Assembly: GCA_021604525.1 (NCBI GenBank) | Contig: BQJD01000001.1 | Coordinates: forward strand, 186,001 to 250,000 | Source of the DNA: a marine bacterium B5-7 | Lineage (GTDB): Bacteria; Pseudomonadota; Gammaproteobacteria; Arenicellales; CAJQKF01 | Direction of reading: 5' to 3' | DNA length: 64,000 nucleotides | Shown here: positions 7,124-15,413 of the stretch, piece by piece | How positions within the stretch are numbered: position 1 is the first letter of the stretch | Layout of the letters: every line of letters starts with the position of its first letter | Made by a program: the position numbers and the translations under genes | Notes under the pieces: model-generated | The model's input: the letters and a program-made list of their open reading frames with translations, nothing else | Told to the model about the DNA's origin: nothing | Database searches by the model: none

Positions 7124-8829
7124 GCTGTCTGTCCATGAATCATGTCCCGGTTTGCGCCTCCGGGGGCGACCATTGGAAATACCATTTCTGTTTCAGCAAT
7201 CGGAATATTAATGACACAAGGACCCTGTTCAAGAAGAGCAGATTTGAGGTCCAATAATGGGTTGTCTGATACAGCCAGATTTACACCCTTCATTCCCATG
7301 CCCCTGGCTGTCAGAGCAAAATCCACCTCTTGTTTGAATTTTACTGCTGAAAGATTTTTCTCATAGAACAAGGTTTGCTGCTGACGAACCAGGCCAAGAT
7401 GATTGTTATTCAAAATGACAACTTTAATATCCAGATCATGTTCTGCTGCTGTAGCCAGTTCCTGAATATTCATCATTAAACTGCCATCACCCGTAAAACA
7501 AATTACTTTACGTTCAGGTTGTGCCAATGCCATGCCAATGGCGGCTGGCAAACCGAATCCCATGGTACCCAGGCCACCGGAGCTGGCCCATTGGCGTGGT
7601 CGATTGAATGGATAGACTTGAGCAACCCACATCTGATGCTGCCCCACATCGGTGGTAATGTTGACTGAGTCGTCCAGTAAAGATGCAACGGTTTTAATGG
7701 CTCCGTATGGACTGAACAAGTCGTCTTGACCATTAAGTATCAACGGATATTTTTCCTTAAGTTGTGCAACTCGTTGTCGCCAGAGCGGTCGCTGACTTGG
7801 TTCAAGGATTTCGTTTGCAGATGTTAAAACCTCGCCTACATCCGCGCGAATTGATAACACCGGGTTCAGAATTTTGCCAATTTCGCTATGGTCAATATCA
7901 ACATGTACGATATCGGCTTTCGGGCAAAAGGCAGCTACCTTACCGGTAGCGCGATCATCAAATCGTACTCCCATGCCAATTACCAGATCACATTCCTCCA
8001 GCACAAGATTGGTATATGGCGCGCCATGCATGCCCAGCATGCCGAGTGACAGTGGGTGACCGGAAGGTAAAATTCCAAGTCCCATGAAAGTTTGTATTGT
8101 TGGTAAATCCAGTTGCTCCGCAAATTGAAGCAACGCTTTCGAGGCACCGGCATAAATGATACCGCCACCGATCATCAGGATCGGCCGTTCGGCATGTCTG
8201 ATTTTTTCCAGCATTCGTGTTACTTGCTGGATATCAAATATCGGATTCATTTTCCGCACGCCCGGTTCCGGGAACTGCTCAATCTCAATAATCTGATTTT
8301 GAACGTCCTTGGGAATATCAATCGATACCGGTCCGGGTCGACCGGATAATGCTATCTCAAAGGCCTGTGGAATGACTTCCAGCAACTCTTTTGCAGAACG
8401 AACCATCCAATTGTGTTTGGTAATCGGAAGCATTAAGCCAAAGGTGTCGATTTCCTGAAATGCATCCGTACCAATCATGGCCTGATGAACCTGGCCGGTT
8501 ATCGCAATCAATGGTATGGAATCCATTTTTGCATCAGCAACAGCAGTGACCAGATTGCTGGCACCTGGACCTGAACTGGCAAAGCAGACCTGGGCTTTGC
8601 CAGTGGCGCGTGCCATTCCTTGTGCAATAAACCCTGCCCCCTGCTCATGTCGCGCCAATATGTGCTTGATGGTGGAGCGCGTGAGTGCATCATACATCGG
8701 CAGATTGGCACCACCTGGTATGCCGATGATGTGGGTGATGCCCTGTCGCTCGAGTAATTTGATCAACAGTTCGGAACCGCACAGACGATATTCTGTGCAA
8801 GGTTCTGTGTCGGTAGCTGGATTCGTCAT
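7120..8829 (-). CDS. ilvB: acetolactate synthase I, catalytic subunit
   Basis: A 569-residue thiamine diphosphate enzyme that condenses pyruvate with pyruvate or 2-oxobutyrate, the first shared step of valine, leucine and isoleucine synthesis. The N-terminal domain carries the catalytic glutamate E62 (ARHEQGAGFIAQG), the central domain binds FAD, and the C-terminal domain has the ThDP/Mg motif GDGSLMMNIQEL to ILNNNHLG. Length and the ilvN partner fit the valine-sensitive isozyme I (562 residues in E. coli). Expression is probably attenuated: a leader peptide gene and a terminator hairpin lie between the promoter region and the start codon. Confidence 0.95.
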   Translation of the reverse strand: MTNPATDTEPCTEYRLCGSELLIKLLERQGITHIIGIPGGANLPMYDALTRSTIKHILARHEQGAGFIAQGMARATGKAQVCFASSGPGASNLVTAVADAKMDSIPLIAITGQVHQAMIGTDAFQEIDTFGLMLPITKHNWMVRSAKELLEVIPQAFEIALSGRPGPVSIDIPKDVQNQIIEIEQFPEPGVRKMNPIFDIQQVTRMLEKIRHAERPILMIGGGIIYAGASKALLQFAEQLDLPTIQTFMGLGILPSGHPLSLGMLGMHGAPYTNLVLEECDLVIGMGVRFDDRATGKVAAFCPKADIVHVDIDHSEIGKILNPVLSIRADVGEVLTSANEILEPSQRPLWRQRVAQLKEKYPLILNGQDDLFSPYGAIKTVASLLDDSVNITTDVGQHQMWVAQVYPFNRPRQWASSGGLGTMGFGLPAAIGMALAQPERKVICFTGDGSLMMNIQELATAAEHDLDIKVVILNNNHLGLVRQQQTLFYEKNLSAVKFKQEVDFALTARGMGMKGVNLAVSDNPLLDLKSALLEQGPCVINIPIAETEMVFPMVAPGGANRDMIHGQTA

Positions 8830-8862
8830 GATCTGATTGTCAGTTGATAGTTGTTAAGGGCG

Positions 8863-8897
8863 AAAAAAAACCCTTCGACTTGCGCCGAAGGGTTTTT
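8863..8897 (-). terminator. attenuator hairpin of the ilvBN operon
   Basis: On the minus strand AAAACCCTTCG pairs with CGAAGGGTTTT, an 11-bp stem, followed by a run of T. It starts 24 bases after the leader peptide stop and ends 33 bases before the ilvB start, which is the position expected for a transcription attenuator. Confidence 0.88.
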
Positions 8898-8920
8898 AGA
8901 TAGTTATGTCTAACAAACCG

Positions 8921-9031
8921 CTACGGCATGGTTTCTCTAATTACTACTACGACGACAGACACAACGATACCCACCACGGCGCTGGCCAGCGGTGTAATTA
9001 ATCGAAGAATTGTATGTGTCGTTAAGACCAT
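8921..9031 (-). CDS. ivbL: ilvBN leader peptide, 36 residues
   Basis: A small reading frame upstream of the ilvB attenuator encodes 36 residues. Half of them are branched-chain amino acids: ten Val, four Ile and four Leu, with a dense run AVVGIVVSVVVVVI near the C-terminus, including five Val codons in a row (GTC GTC GTA GTA GTA). This is the design of IvbL in E. coli: when charged tRNA-Val is scarce the ribosome stalls in the run and an antiterminator can form. The peptide ends RETMP before TAG. No strong ribosome binding site is visible. The antiterminator pairing was not worked out. Confidence 0.85.
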   Translation of the reverse strand: MVLTTHTILRLITPLASAVVGIVVSVVVVVIRETMP

Positions 9032-9228
9032 GAACGTAAACAGATTGTTTGGTTTGCTCGTGCCCGGCAAAAGTACTACAACAATGTGGCTGTGGTCAAC
9101 TGCTGATTCTCATAATGTAAAATTATTCGAAATCGCCGGTCCGATACAGTGTACTTGTATTGTGAGATTGTAGTGTCAGCACTTTGGACTTGGACCACGA
9201 TATGGTGAATCAGACGGCTGAAGATGAC

Positions 9229-9810
9229 TCAATCCGAGTATCCGCTGGATCGAACTGACTCGATAATACCTGCGGCAGAGCCCTTGCCTTTTTTGATTTC
9301 CGAGTCGTTAAGGCCCTTGAGTTCATGTGGAAAGACAAGCCACTGGTCAGTTGTATGGATGTAGTAATCCGGCGCCCTGGTCGTTTTGTTATTACCCGGT
9401 TTGTACCAGGGCGTAGCCACACGAACTTCACGCGGCATGTTGCGACGTGTTCGTTCGGAAAGGGTTTTTATTACTGCATCAATACTACGTCCACTGTCGA
9501 ATACATCATCGACAATTAGCAGCGCATCTTCCTGATTGATATTGCGGACGATATACCCAAGCCCATACACCTGAACCTCAGTTGATTGGGTGCCGATACC
9601 GGTATAGGAGGAAGTCCGAATGGCGATATGGTCTGTCTCAACGCCAACATAGTCCATCAGCTCCTGAACCGCGATTCCAACCGGGGTGCCGCCGCGCCAG
9701 ATTCCGATAATGAAGTTCGGTTTAAAGCCGCTCTTCAGAATATTGGCGGCAAGCTGGAATGAATCATCCAGTAATTGCTGCGCGCTGATGTAGATTTTAT
9801 CCGGCATCAC
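9229..9810 (-). CDS. purine phosphoribosyltransferase (hypoxanthine/xanthine type)
   Basis: This 193-residue type I phosphoribosyltransferase joins a purine base to PRPP in the salvage pathway. The PRPP-binding signature is ALLIVDDVFDSGRSI at 96-110, and the early loop IIGIWRGGTPVG at 34-45 is the usual pyrophosphate loop. WLVFPHEL near 157 resembles the base-binding C-terminal region of bacterial xanthine or hypoxanthine-guanine enzymes. Two adjacent ATG codons (9810, 9807) could start it. It stands upstream of the ilv leader on the same strand, about 200 bases away, and has no other obvious partner. Base specificity cannot be decided. Confidence 0.8.
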   Translation of the reverse strand: MMPDKIYISAQQLLDDSFQLAANILKSGFKPNFIIGIWRGGTPVGIAVQELMDYVGVETDHIAIRTSSYTGIGTQSTEVQVYGLGYIVRNINQEDALLIVDDVFDSGRSIDAVIKTLSERTRRNMPREVRVATPWYKPGNNKTTRAPDYYIHTTDQWLVFPHELKGLNDSEIKKGKGSAAGIIESVRSSGYSD

Positions 9811-9846
9811 TTATCCCGCTATACGGAGCCTGCATTTGCCTGATTG

Positions 9847-9933
9847 TGGTGCCCGGGGCCGGACTCGAACCGGCACGAGGTTTCCCTCGAGGGATTTTAA
9901 GTCCCTTGCGTCTACCAATTTCGCCACCCGGGC
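9847..9933 (-). tRNA. tRNA-Leu (UAA)
   Basis: An 87-nt cloverleaf with 7-bp acceptor arm GCCCGGG/CCCGGGC, a long variable arm typical of leucine tRNA, T-loop GGTTCGAGTCC and an encoded CCA. The anticodon loop CTTAAAA gives TAA. Confidence 0.95.
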
Positions 9934-10070
9934 GCTTTGACTTACATTTTATAATTGGCATTGAGTCTGAAGGCGGCGATTTTACACCAGAATTCACTAA
10001 GGTCGCAGAGCGATAAGCACAGTAACTTTTTGGCCCTGCCGGCAGTAGTTGTACTGCGCTTGGTTTTATC

Positions 10071-11489
10071 TCAAAGGGAATCCTCATAAAACTGACTGAG
10101 TGAGTTTGCATAGTAATAAAGCAAGGCCACAAGATTCTGATTGGCTTTGTAGTTGCCGTCAGCATTTCGAAGAATCATTTTACGGCTGGTCACCAGGGTC
10201 AGTGCATGATCGAATGTGTCATCTATCGAATCTTTGACAAGAACTACATGACAATTCGATTGTTCAAGTATGGCATGGAGCGCTTGAAACCGACACCGCA
10301 TCGCCTCCTCTGACAAGACCAGTTGCGGATCGTTTATCCAAATGCGACAGAGCAGAGGCACCGGAGTTGCTGGCATCAGGTTCGAGATATTGCCGATCAA
10401 TTCAGACCCCAGAAACTCGATTTGTTCGAAGCGTTGTATACGCGACAATCCGGGCCAGTCTATGTCCCGTTGCCGGGTCCACTCACCAAAAGAAATTGGC
10501 CCACCGAACGCCGCACAGGCATAACCATAGACGCGTCGGCGCAGAATCAATTCCTGGATAAGGTGAATGCCGAATCCGATCGCCTTACGCGCGACGTAGG
10601 ATCGACCCATCTTGCGAAACTCATGTGATGAGTAGCGAATCATGTTTTTGTCTTCAGCAATGCGGTCATAATTGATTGCCACCGGAATAAACACAAGATC
10701 CGCTGAAGTATCTGGGTTGAATCTCTCTGTCACATAGCTCAACAGACCCAGTCGAGGTTCACCGACCCTGCCGTCGGGGGATAATTGTCCTTCAAGGAAT
10801 ATCGCATGGGGTACACGAGCCGTGGTCGCCAACTGCACGTAACGCTTTATCAATAACCGGTACAAAGGATCGCCCGAATCTCGACGAACGAAATAACCCC
10901 CTGCCATCCGCATCAATGGTTGAATCGGCCACATGCGTGACCACTCGCCAACACCGAACGAGAGCATCGTACGTTTGGCAGTGAGAAAGTTTGCAACTAC
11001 ATAGTCGATGTTACTTCGATGGTTAATAATGAATACCACTGCAGCCTGATCGCTGACTCGGGCCATACTGCCCTCGTCAGCGAAATTGATGCGGACACGA
11101 TAAAGCGAGCGTAAGGTGCTACGCGCCAATCGATAACCGATTCGGAAATAGAAGTAGGGATTGAAGCCCGGCACGATGTCCCAGGCAATACGCCAGGTTT
11201 CGCGTTGGAGTTTATCGACCGGTACGCCTCGTTGTTGGGCAATCTCCTTGACTCCCTCTTCTACAATTTCATCGCTGGCCAAACGATCCGCGAGAACCCG
11301 ACGTCGTGTCAGGGTGAATGGTGACAGGTTAAGTTGCAATAACGGATTAATCTCGTCCACTATATGTCGGGAGCGCACATTCCAGAAGCTGGCCCATAAC
11401 GGGAATATCACGACCCGGATAACGACCAGGATAAAGGCACTTAGCAGGATAATAAAAATCCAAACGGGGAGTGTAATTGTTGCGTTCAA
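10071..11489 (-). CDS. membrane-anchored PlsB-like glycerol-3-phosphate acyltransferase family protein
   Basis: The 472-residue protein has an N-terminal membrane segment (residues 8-32) and an acyltransferase domain with the four standard motifs: NHRSNID (H157 and D162, catalytic HX4D), GGYFVRRDSGDPLY (197-210), FLEGQLSPDGR (231-241) and VFIPVAINYDR. In the family these bind glycerol 3-phosphate and transfer acyl groups at the inner membrane to start phospholipid synthesis. It is much shorter than E. coli PlsB (over 800 residues) and resembles only its catalytic half. It follows the alpha/beta hydrolase gene with a 9-base gap, so the two are probably one operon acting on lipids or storage esters. 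Confidence 0.8.
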   Translation of the reverse strand: MNATITLPVWIFIILLSAFILVVIRVVIFPLWASFWNVRSRHIVDEINPLLQLNLSPFTLTRRRVLADRLASDEIVEEGVKEIAQQRGVPVDKLQRETWRIAWDIVPGFNPYFYFRIGYRLARSTLRSLYRVRINFADEGSMARVSDQAAVVFIINHRSNIDYVVANFLTAKRTMLSFGVGEWSRMWPIQPLMRMAGGYFVRRDSGDPLYRLLIKRYVQLATTARVPHAIFLEGQLSPDGRVGEPRLGLLSYVTERFNPDTSADLVFIPVAINYDRIAEDKNMIRYSSHEFRKMGRSYVARKAIGFGIHLIQELILRRRVYGYACAAFGGPISFGEWTRQRDIDWPGLSRIQRFEQIEFLGSELIGNISNLMPATPVPLLCRIWINDPQLVLSEEAMRCRFQALHAILEQSNCHVVLVKDSIDDTFDHALTLVTSRKMILRNADGNYKANQNLVALLYYYANSLSQFYEDSL

Positions 11490-11498
11490 GATTTCCGC

Positions 11499-12953
11499 TC
11501 AAGTATTCAGACGAGACAGGATCTCATTGAAACGCTCCAGTGGACGAGTATTACGAATCATCGTCATGGGGACTGAGAAGTGGCCCCGACGCCAGATAAA
11601 TCGGTTTTCTGCCGGCACTTGCCACGCATCGATGAGTCCGAGCCCGCTATCGAATGGAGTCACGTGATCATAGCGTCCCAACACAGTGACTATGTTCGAA
11701 GGCGACACCACTGGCGGAGACTCCCAATCGGGATCGAGAATTGGGATATAACGATCTGACTTTCCCCTCGACCATCCATTTGCTTCCATAGCTTCGCGTG
11801 CTTTCCAGACCTTTGCCAAGGCCCCTCGAATGAGCGCATCCTGCTGACGACCGGAATGCGTGATCAATAACATGGCCTCTGGACGTAGATGCTCAGGCCA
11901 GTTCCGTGCCACATCGGCGCAAAGCAAACACATCAGCGCGCCAAGACTCGAGCCACCTATGGCAACCGGGCCTGTACTCGTCCGACGTGCCCAATCGATT
12001 AAAACAGACCACTCACGTAGTGCGCCGCAATATGCATCCAGTGGTCCGATTGGAGAACGGGCGACAATCGTCTCACCGGAATATTGGCCGGGTAATCGGC
12101 GCCGTCCATGCCACGGTGCCTCGGGACGAATTACCCGAATACCCATGCGGCATAGGCCATCAACCTCATCCACTAATCCGTGCCAGTGATCGAATTCAAC
12201 GCATATACCGTGGCCAAATATGATAGTTGGTGGGTTTATTACGCCTTCCGGCTCATATACATGGGCGTAAACAATGTCATCAAGACGACTTGAGGGAGAT
12301 GGAAAGCGAAGCCAGTAATCAGTGCCAACCGATCCAGGAACCCTGCGGGAGACATCGATTTCAGGCATTTTCTCTGGAGGAGCGAAAAATGGCGCCCGTT
12401 CTTTCTGAGCATCATCGTACACAGCGGCGACTTCGGTTGGCGATGGAGTTTGCGCAGATACGATAGGGACAGGGTGCTTTAGAAGGAACCGAAACAGTCG
12501 TCTGGTGGTATTTAATGCATGCTGGTGATCCCGGCGAGCAGTTTCAATTGCGACCAGTTCTTCCGCGCGTTGCTCTCCGTCACCGAAAAAAGCGCGTTCC
12601 CATGTTGCATCGACGGCCACAGCGGCAGCACGTGCGGCTTCAACCTTGAACAAGGCCCCCTGAACACGACCGAGGTCTACATTGTCTGAGGCTAACGGAA
12701 TCTCAGCAAGAAACCGCTCTGGAGTTCCGTTTGAGACTGTGGCAGCAGCCCAAAGTCGCGACAATGGGAAAAAATACTTTACCAGCATCCACAACGACAG
12801 GCGATCAAACCAGGGATAAGCCAGTAACATCCCCATGGCGCCGCGTATGCGGCGCTCCGTTGAATCATCAGGTCGAAGTCGAGGGAGCCACTCAGACGCG
12901 TTATTGATCGATATCGGACTTGCTAGTTCGCTTGTAACTTTTCTGCTTGGCAT
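11499..12953 (-). CDS. alpha/beta hydrolase family protein
   Basis: A 484-residue protein whose C-terminal half (about 225-484) is an alpha/beta hydrolase. The oxyanion segment is IIFGHG (245-250), the nucleophile elbow GGSSLG with S336, the acid D429 in LGRYDHVTP and the histidine H458 in RRGHFSVP, giving a full triad. The N-terminal 200 residues are unassigned and partly helical. There is no signal peptide. The gene lies 9 bases upstream of the PlsB-like acyltransferase, which suggests a shared transcript and a lipid or ester substrate; that is inference from context. Confidence 0.78.
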   Translation of the reverse strand: MPSRKVTSELASPISINNASEWLPRLRPDDSTERRIRGAMGMLLAYPWFDRLSLWMLVKYFFPLSRLWAAATVSNGTPERFLAEIPLASDNVDLGRVQGALFKVEAARAAAVAVDATWERAFFGDGEQRAEELVAIETARRDHQHALNTTRRLFRFLLKHPVPIVSAQTPSPTEVAAVYDDAQKERAPFFAPPEKMPEIDVSRRVPGSVGTDYWLRFPSPSSRLDDIVYAHVYEPEGVINPPTIIFGHGICVEFDHWHGLVDEVDGLCRMGIRVIRPEAPWHGRRRLPGQYSGETIVARSPIGPLDAYCGALREWSVLIDWARRTSTGPVAIGGSSLGALMCLLCADVARNWPEHLRPEAMLLITHSGRQQDALIRGALAKVWKAREAMEANGWSRGKSDRYIPILDPDWESPPVVSPSNIVTVLGRYDHVTPFDSGLGLIDAWQVPAENRFIWRRGHFSVPMTMIRNTRPLERFNEILSRLNT

Positions 12954-13277
12954 CGTACTTCAGGACGTTCGTGGATTTTGGTGCGTATAGTCTAGACTGT
13001 ATTTGTCGATTCTCATGCACATCATTGCTTGCTTAAGCGATTGCCTGTCTCCAGGCACGTATACAATCGCTTACATGCCCTCTCTGTAGAATGTATTACA
13101 CAGGGGGTAACCTTGGTGGGGTTAGTTGAAGTGCTTACAGGCACGGTTGTAACATGCCAAAAAGGCAGAGAAAATCCGGGTACTTCTGCTACCGACTGAA
13201 TGATGCCATATAGATCAAGGAGACAGACTCGGCCCCTGTGGTCAGCTTATCGGATTACAGACTATCAGGATTATAGT
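12954..13277. other. gene-free stretch between the hydrolase gene and tRNA-Cys
   Basis: About 320 bases without a credible open frame. It contains a nested stem at 13035-13072, where AAGCGATTG and CAATCGCTT flank an inner GCCTG-TCTC-CAGGC hairpin. The rest (13081-13260) is GC-mixed and could carry a small RNA or leader, but I recognise no known RNA family. Confidence 0.4.
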
Positions 13278-13298
13278 CACCCGGGGTGAACCCGGGTG
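13278..13298 (-). terminator. hairpin downstream of tRNA-Cys, possible terminator
   Basis: A perfect 8-bp inverted repeat CACCCGGG-GTGAA-CCCGGGTG lies 12 bases past the tRNA-Cys 3' end. It lacks a clear T run on the minus strand, so it may be a weak terminator or a processing stem. Confidence 0.45.
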
Positions 13299-13309
13299 CG
13301 GAGGATGTT

Positions 13310-13383
13310 TGGAGGCTGGGGTCGGAATCGAACCGGCGTCCACGGCTTTGCAGGCCGCTGCATAACCACTCTGCCACCCAGCC
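13310..13383 (-). tRNA. tRNA-Cys (GCA)
   Basis: A 74-nt cloverleaf with acceptor GGCTGGG/CCCAGCC, D-arm GCAGAGTGGTTATGC, anticodon loop with GCA, T-loop GGTTCGATTCC and encoded TCCA end. Confidence 0.95.
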
Positions 13384-13599
13384 GAAGGCTCGCGATAATA
13401 CCATTTATCAGCCTGAATGTGACAGATGTAAGAACACCGAATATGTTCCATCCAGATTCAGGATGAGGATGTGAATAGCCTATGAGCAGACAGATAAGTC
13501 GAAATTATCGATTGAGTGTTTAGATTGAGATAACCAGGTCGCTGGCGGGAATGTACTGGCTTAGCCGGCCTGCGTTCCGTGTTGTCTCAGGACATTGAA

Positions 13600-13625
13600 T
13601 GGTCCGCCTGTTTCCAGGCGGACCA
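13600..13625 (-). terminator. hairpin downstream of the sulfatase gene, possible terminator
   Basis: An 11-bp perfect stem TGGTCCGCCTG/CAGGCGGACCA with a TTTC loop lies 13 bases after the sulfatase stop. There is no T tract, so rho-independent termination is uncertain; it could protect the 3' end instead. Confidence 0.5.
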
Positions 13626-13637
13626 GTATGTTCTCAA

Positions 13638-15161
13638 TTACTGCTTGGGTGTGAAACTGCCACTTTCCTGTCGTGGCGGAAACTCCACAAATGTCTTCAT
13701 GTGCTCAGCCACAAAATTGACTAGTGGCGCTACAGCGAACATTCGTCGCACCACCCAATCGTCATAGTAGGAGGACTCTTCCGGCATCATTTCAAACGGA
13801 TCTGCTCTCAAATCGACGAACAGCGGTGCCTTACGCAGTTCCTGCCCCTTGAACCAAGCTTCAATACCGTGGTGGTCCTGGGTACTGAAATGCGCCTTAA
13901 AGTCACCGACGCGAACTGCACCGAGCGTCCCGTCGTCGACCCAGGCGAAGAACTCGTTACGTGGCCAATCATCAGACTCACCGGTCAGACTCGGCAGCAG
14001 ATTGTAGCCGTCGAGGTGAACACGGTACGTTTTGTCACCAATAGTGACACCATCCAGCAACTGTTTCTTGATATCGGGAGCGCCAACAGCCGCCAATAAT
14101 GTCGGAACCATATCCTCAAGCGAGATAATGTCGTTTGACACCTGACCACCTTTAATTTTCGCCGGCCAGCGGATCATGAACGGTATACGGATACCACCTT
14201 CCCAGGTGGTAGCTTTCTCACCGCGAAAGGGAGAGGTGCCACCATCAGGCCAGCTAAATTTCTCCGCACCATTATCGGTGGTGTAAATAACGATCGTATT
14301 ATCGGCTATGCCAAGTTCGTCCAGCTTGGCCAGTAGCTCACCAACCTGACCATCATGTTCGACCATGCCATCAGCATGTATGCCGCGCCCCGTCTTACCT
14401 CGCGACTCGTCCTTTAGGTGAGTGAAGATATGCATGCGAGTTGTATTGAACCAGACAAACCACGGCTTATCCTGCTTTTCCTGACGCTCGATGTAATCGA
14501 ATGCGGCCAAGAGAAACTCCTGATCCACAGTTTCCATACGTTTACTGGTCAAAGGCCCGGTATCCTCAATCTTGCCATCGGCTGATGACCGGATCACACC
14601 ACGAGGCCCCCAACGTTCTTTGAACGCCGGATTTTTCGGATAGTCGGGATTCTCCGGTTCCTCCTCGGCATTAAGATGATAAAGATTGCCGAAAAACTCG
14701 TCGAAACCGTGATTGGTTGGCAGAAACTCATCACGGTCTCCAAGGTGATTTTTCCCAAACTGACCGGTGGCATAACCGTATGGTTTAAGTAGTTCGGCAA
14801 GAGTTGGGTCTTCAGACTGCAACCCGACAGGGTCGCCGGGCATGCCGATCTTCAGTAGACCTGTGCGCTTCGGCGACTGGCCAGTAATAAAAGCCGCTCT
14901 ACCGGCCGTACAGCTCTGCTGACCATATGCATCTGTGAAGCGGATACCTTCTTCTGCAATGCTGTCGATATTCGGCGTCCGATATCCCATTATTCCGTCA
15001 TTATAGGCACTGGTATTGAACCACCCGATATCGTCACCCATGATGACCAGAATGTTAGGCTTATCGGTTTCGGCGAATGCATTAGCAGATGCAAAAATGG
15101 TGAGACAGAAAACCAAAATGCCTGCAAGACCAAGTCGTCCACAGGATTTTATTGTGTGCAT
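13638..15161 (-). CDS. secreted arylsulfatase, type I sulfatase family
   Basis: A 507-residue sulfatase that would hydrolyse sulfate esters outside the cytoplasm. It has a signal peptide (hydrophobic residues 10-24, cleavage after ANAFA at 30). The metal-binding DD is at 43-44 (VIMGDDIGW), and the catalytic Cys C84 lies in CTAGR, which fits the C-x-[P/A]-x-R signal for conversion to formylglycine. KNHLGD, HIFTH and TTDNGAE are further active-site segments. The ATG at 15161 is chosen because AGGAGGT stands six bases upstream; a start nine codons earlier has no such site. No formylglycine-generating enzyme is in the window. The neighbouring type II secretion operon is a possible but unproven export partner. 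Confidence 0.9.
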   Translation of the reverse strand: MHTIKSCGRLGLAGILVFCLTIFASANAFAETDKPNILVIMGDDIGWFNTSAYNDGIMGYRTPNIDSIAEEGIRFTDAYGQQSCTAGRAAFITGQSPKRTGLLKIGMPGDPVGLQSEDPTLAELLKPYGYATGQFGKNHLGDRDEFLPTNHGFDEFFGNLYHLNAEEEPENPDYPKNPAFKERWGPRGVIRSSADGKIEDTGPLTSKRMETVDQEFLLAAFDYIERQEKQDKPWFVWFNTTRMHIFTHLKDESRGKTGRGIHADGMVEHDGQVGELLAKLDELGIADNTIVIYTTDNGAEKFSWPDGGTSPFRGEKATTWEGGIRIPFMIRWPAKIKGGQVSNDIISLEDMVPTLLAAVGAPDIKKQLLDGVTIGDKTYRVHLDGYNLLPSLTGESDDWPRNEFFAWVDDGTLGAVRVGDFKAHFSTQDHHGIEAWFKGQELRKAPLFVDLRADPFEMMPEESSYYDDWVVRRMFAVAPLVNFVAEHMKTFVEFPPRQESGSFTPKQ

Positions 15162-15413
15162 TGTAAACCTCCTAAAATAATTGAACATTTGCTTGATCTT
15201 CTCCCCTCTCCTGGGGGTTAGTTAAGAATAGCCAAAATCTGGTTGGTTGGTAAAGCGATTATGGTATCAGGTCTGATCCCTCAAACTACCAGTCCCACTT
15301 GTGCAAAATATTCTTGTTCCAGAATATGATGCTCCTGCAAGACCGATTGATTCTCCTGATAGCAAGTTTGTTTCCGTGTCGATATGCGCCAGAATGAGGA
15401 TGAATTCAAGCCG

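Noticed and set aside
8928-9173. 81-residue plus-strand frame rich in threonine
   Set aside because: It is the antisense of the ilv leader peptide: Val codons read backwards give Thr and Tyr codons.
11161-11667. 168-residue plus-strand frame
   Set aside because: Antisense to the acyltransferase and hydrolase genes, basic and low in structure, a shadow.
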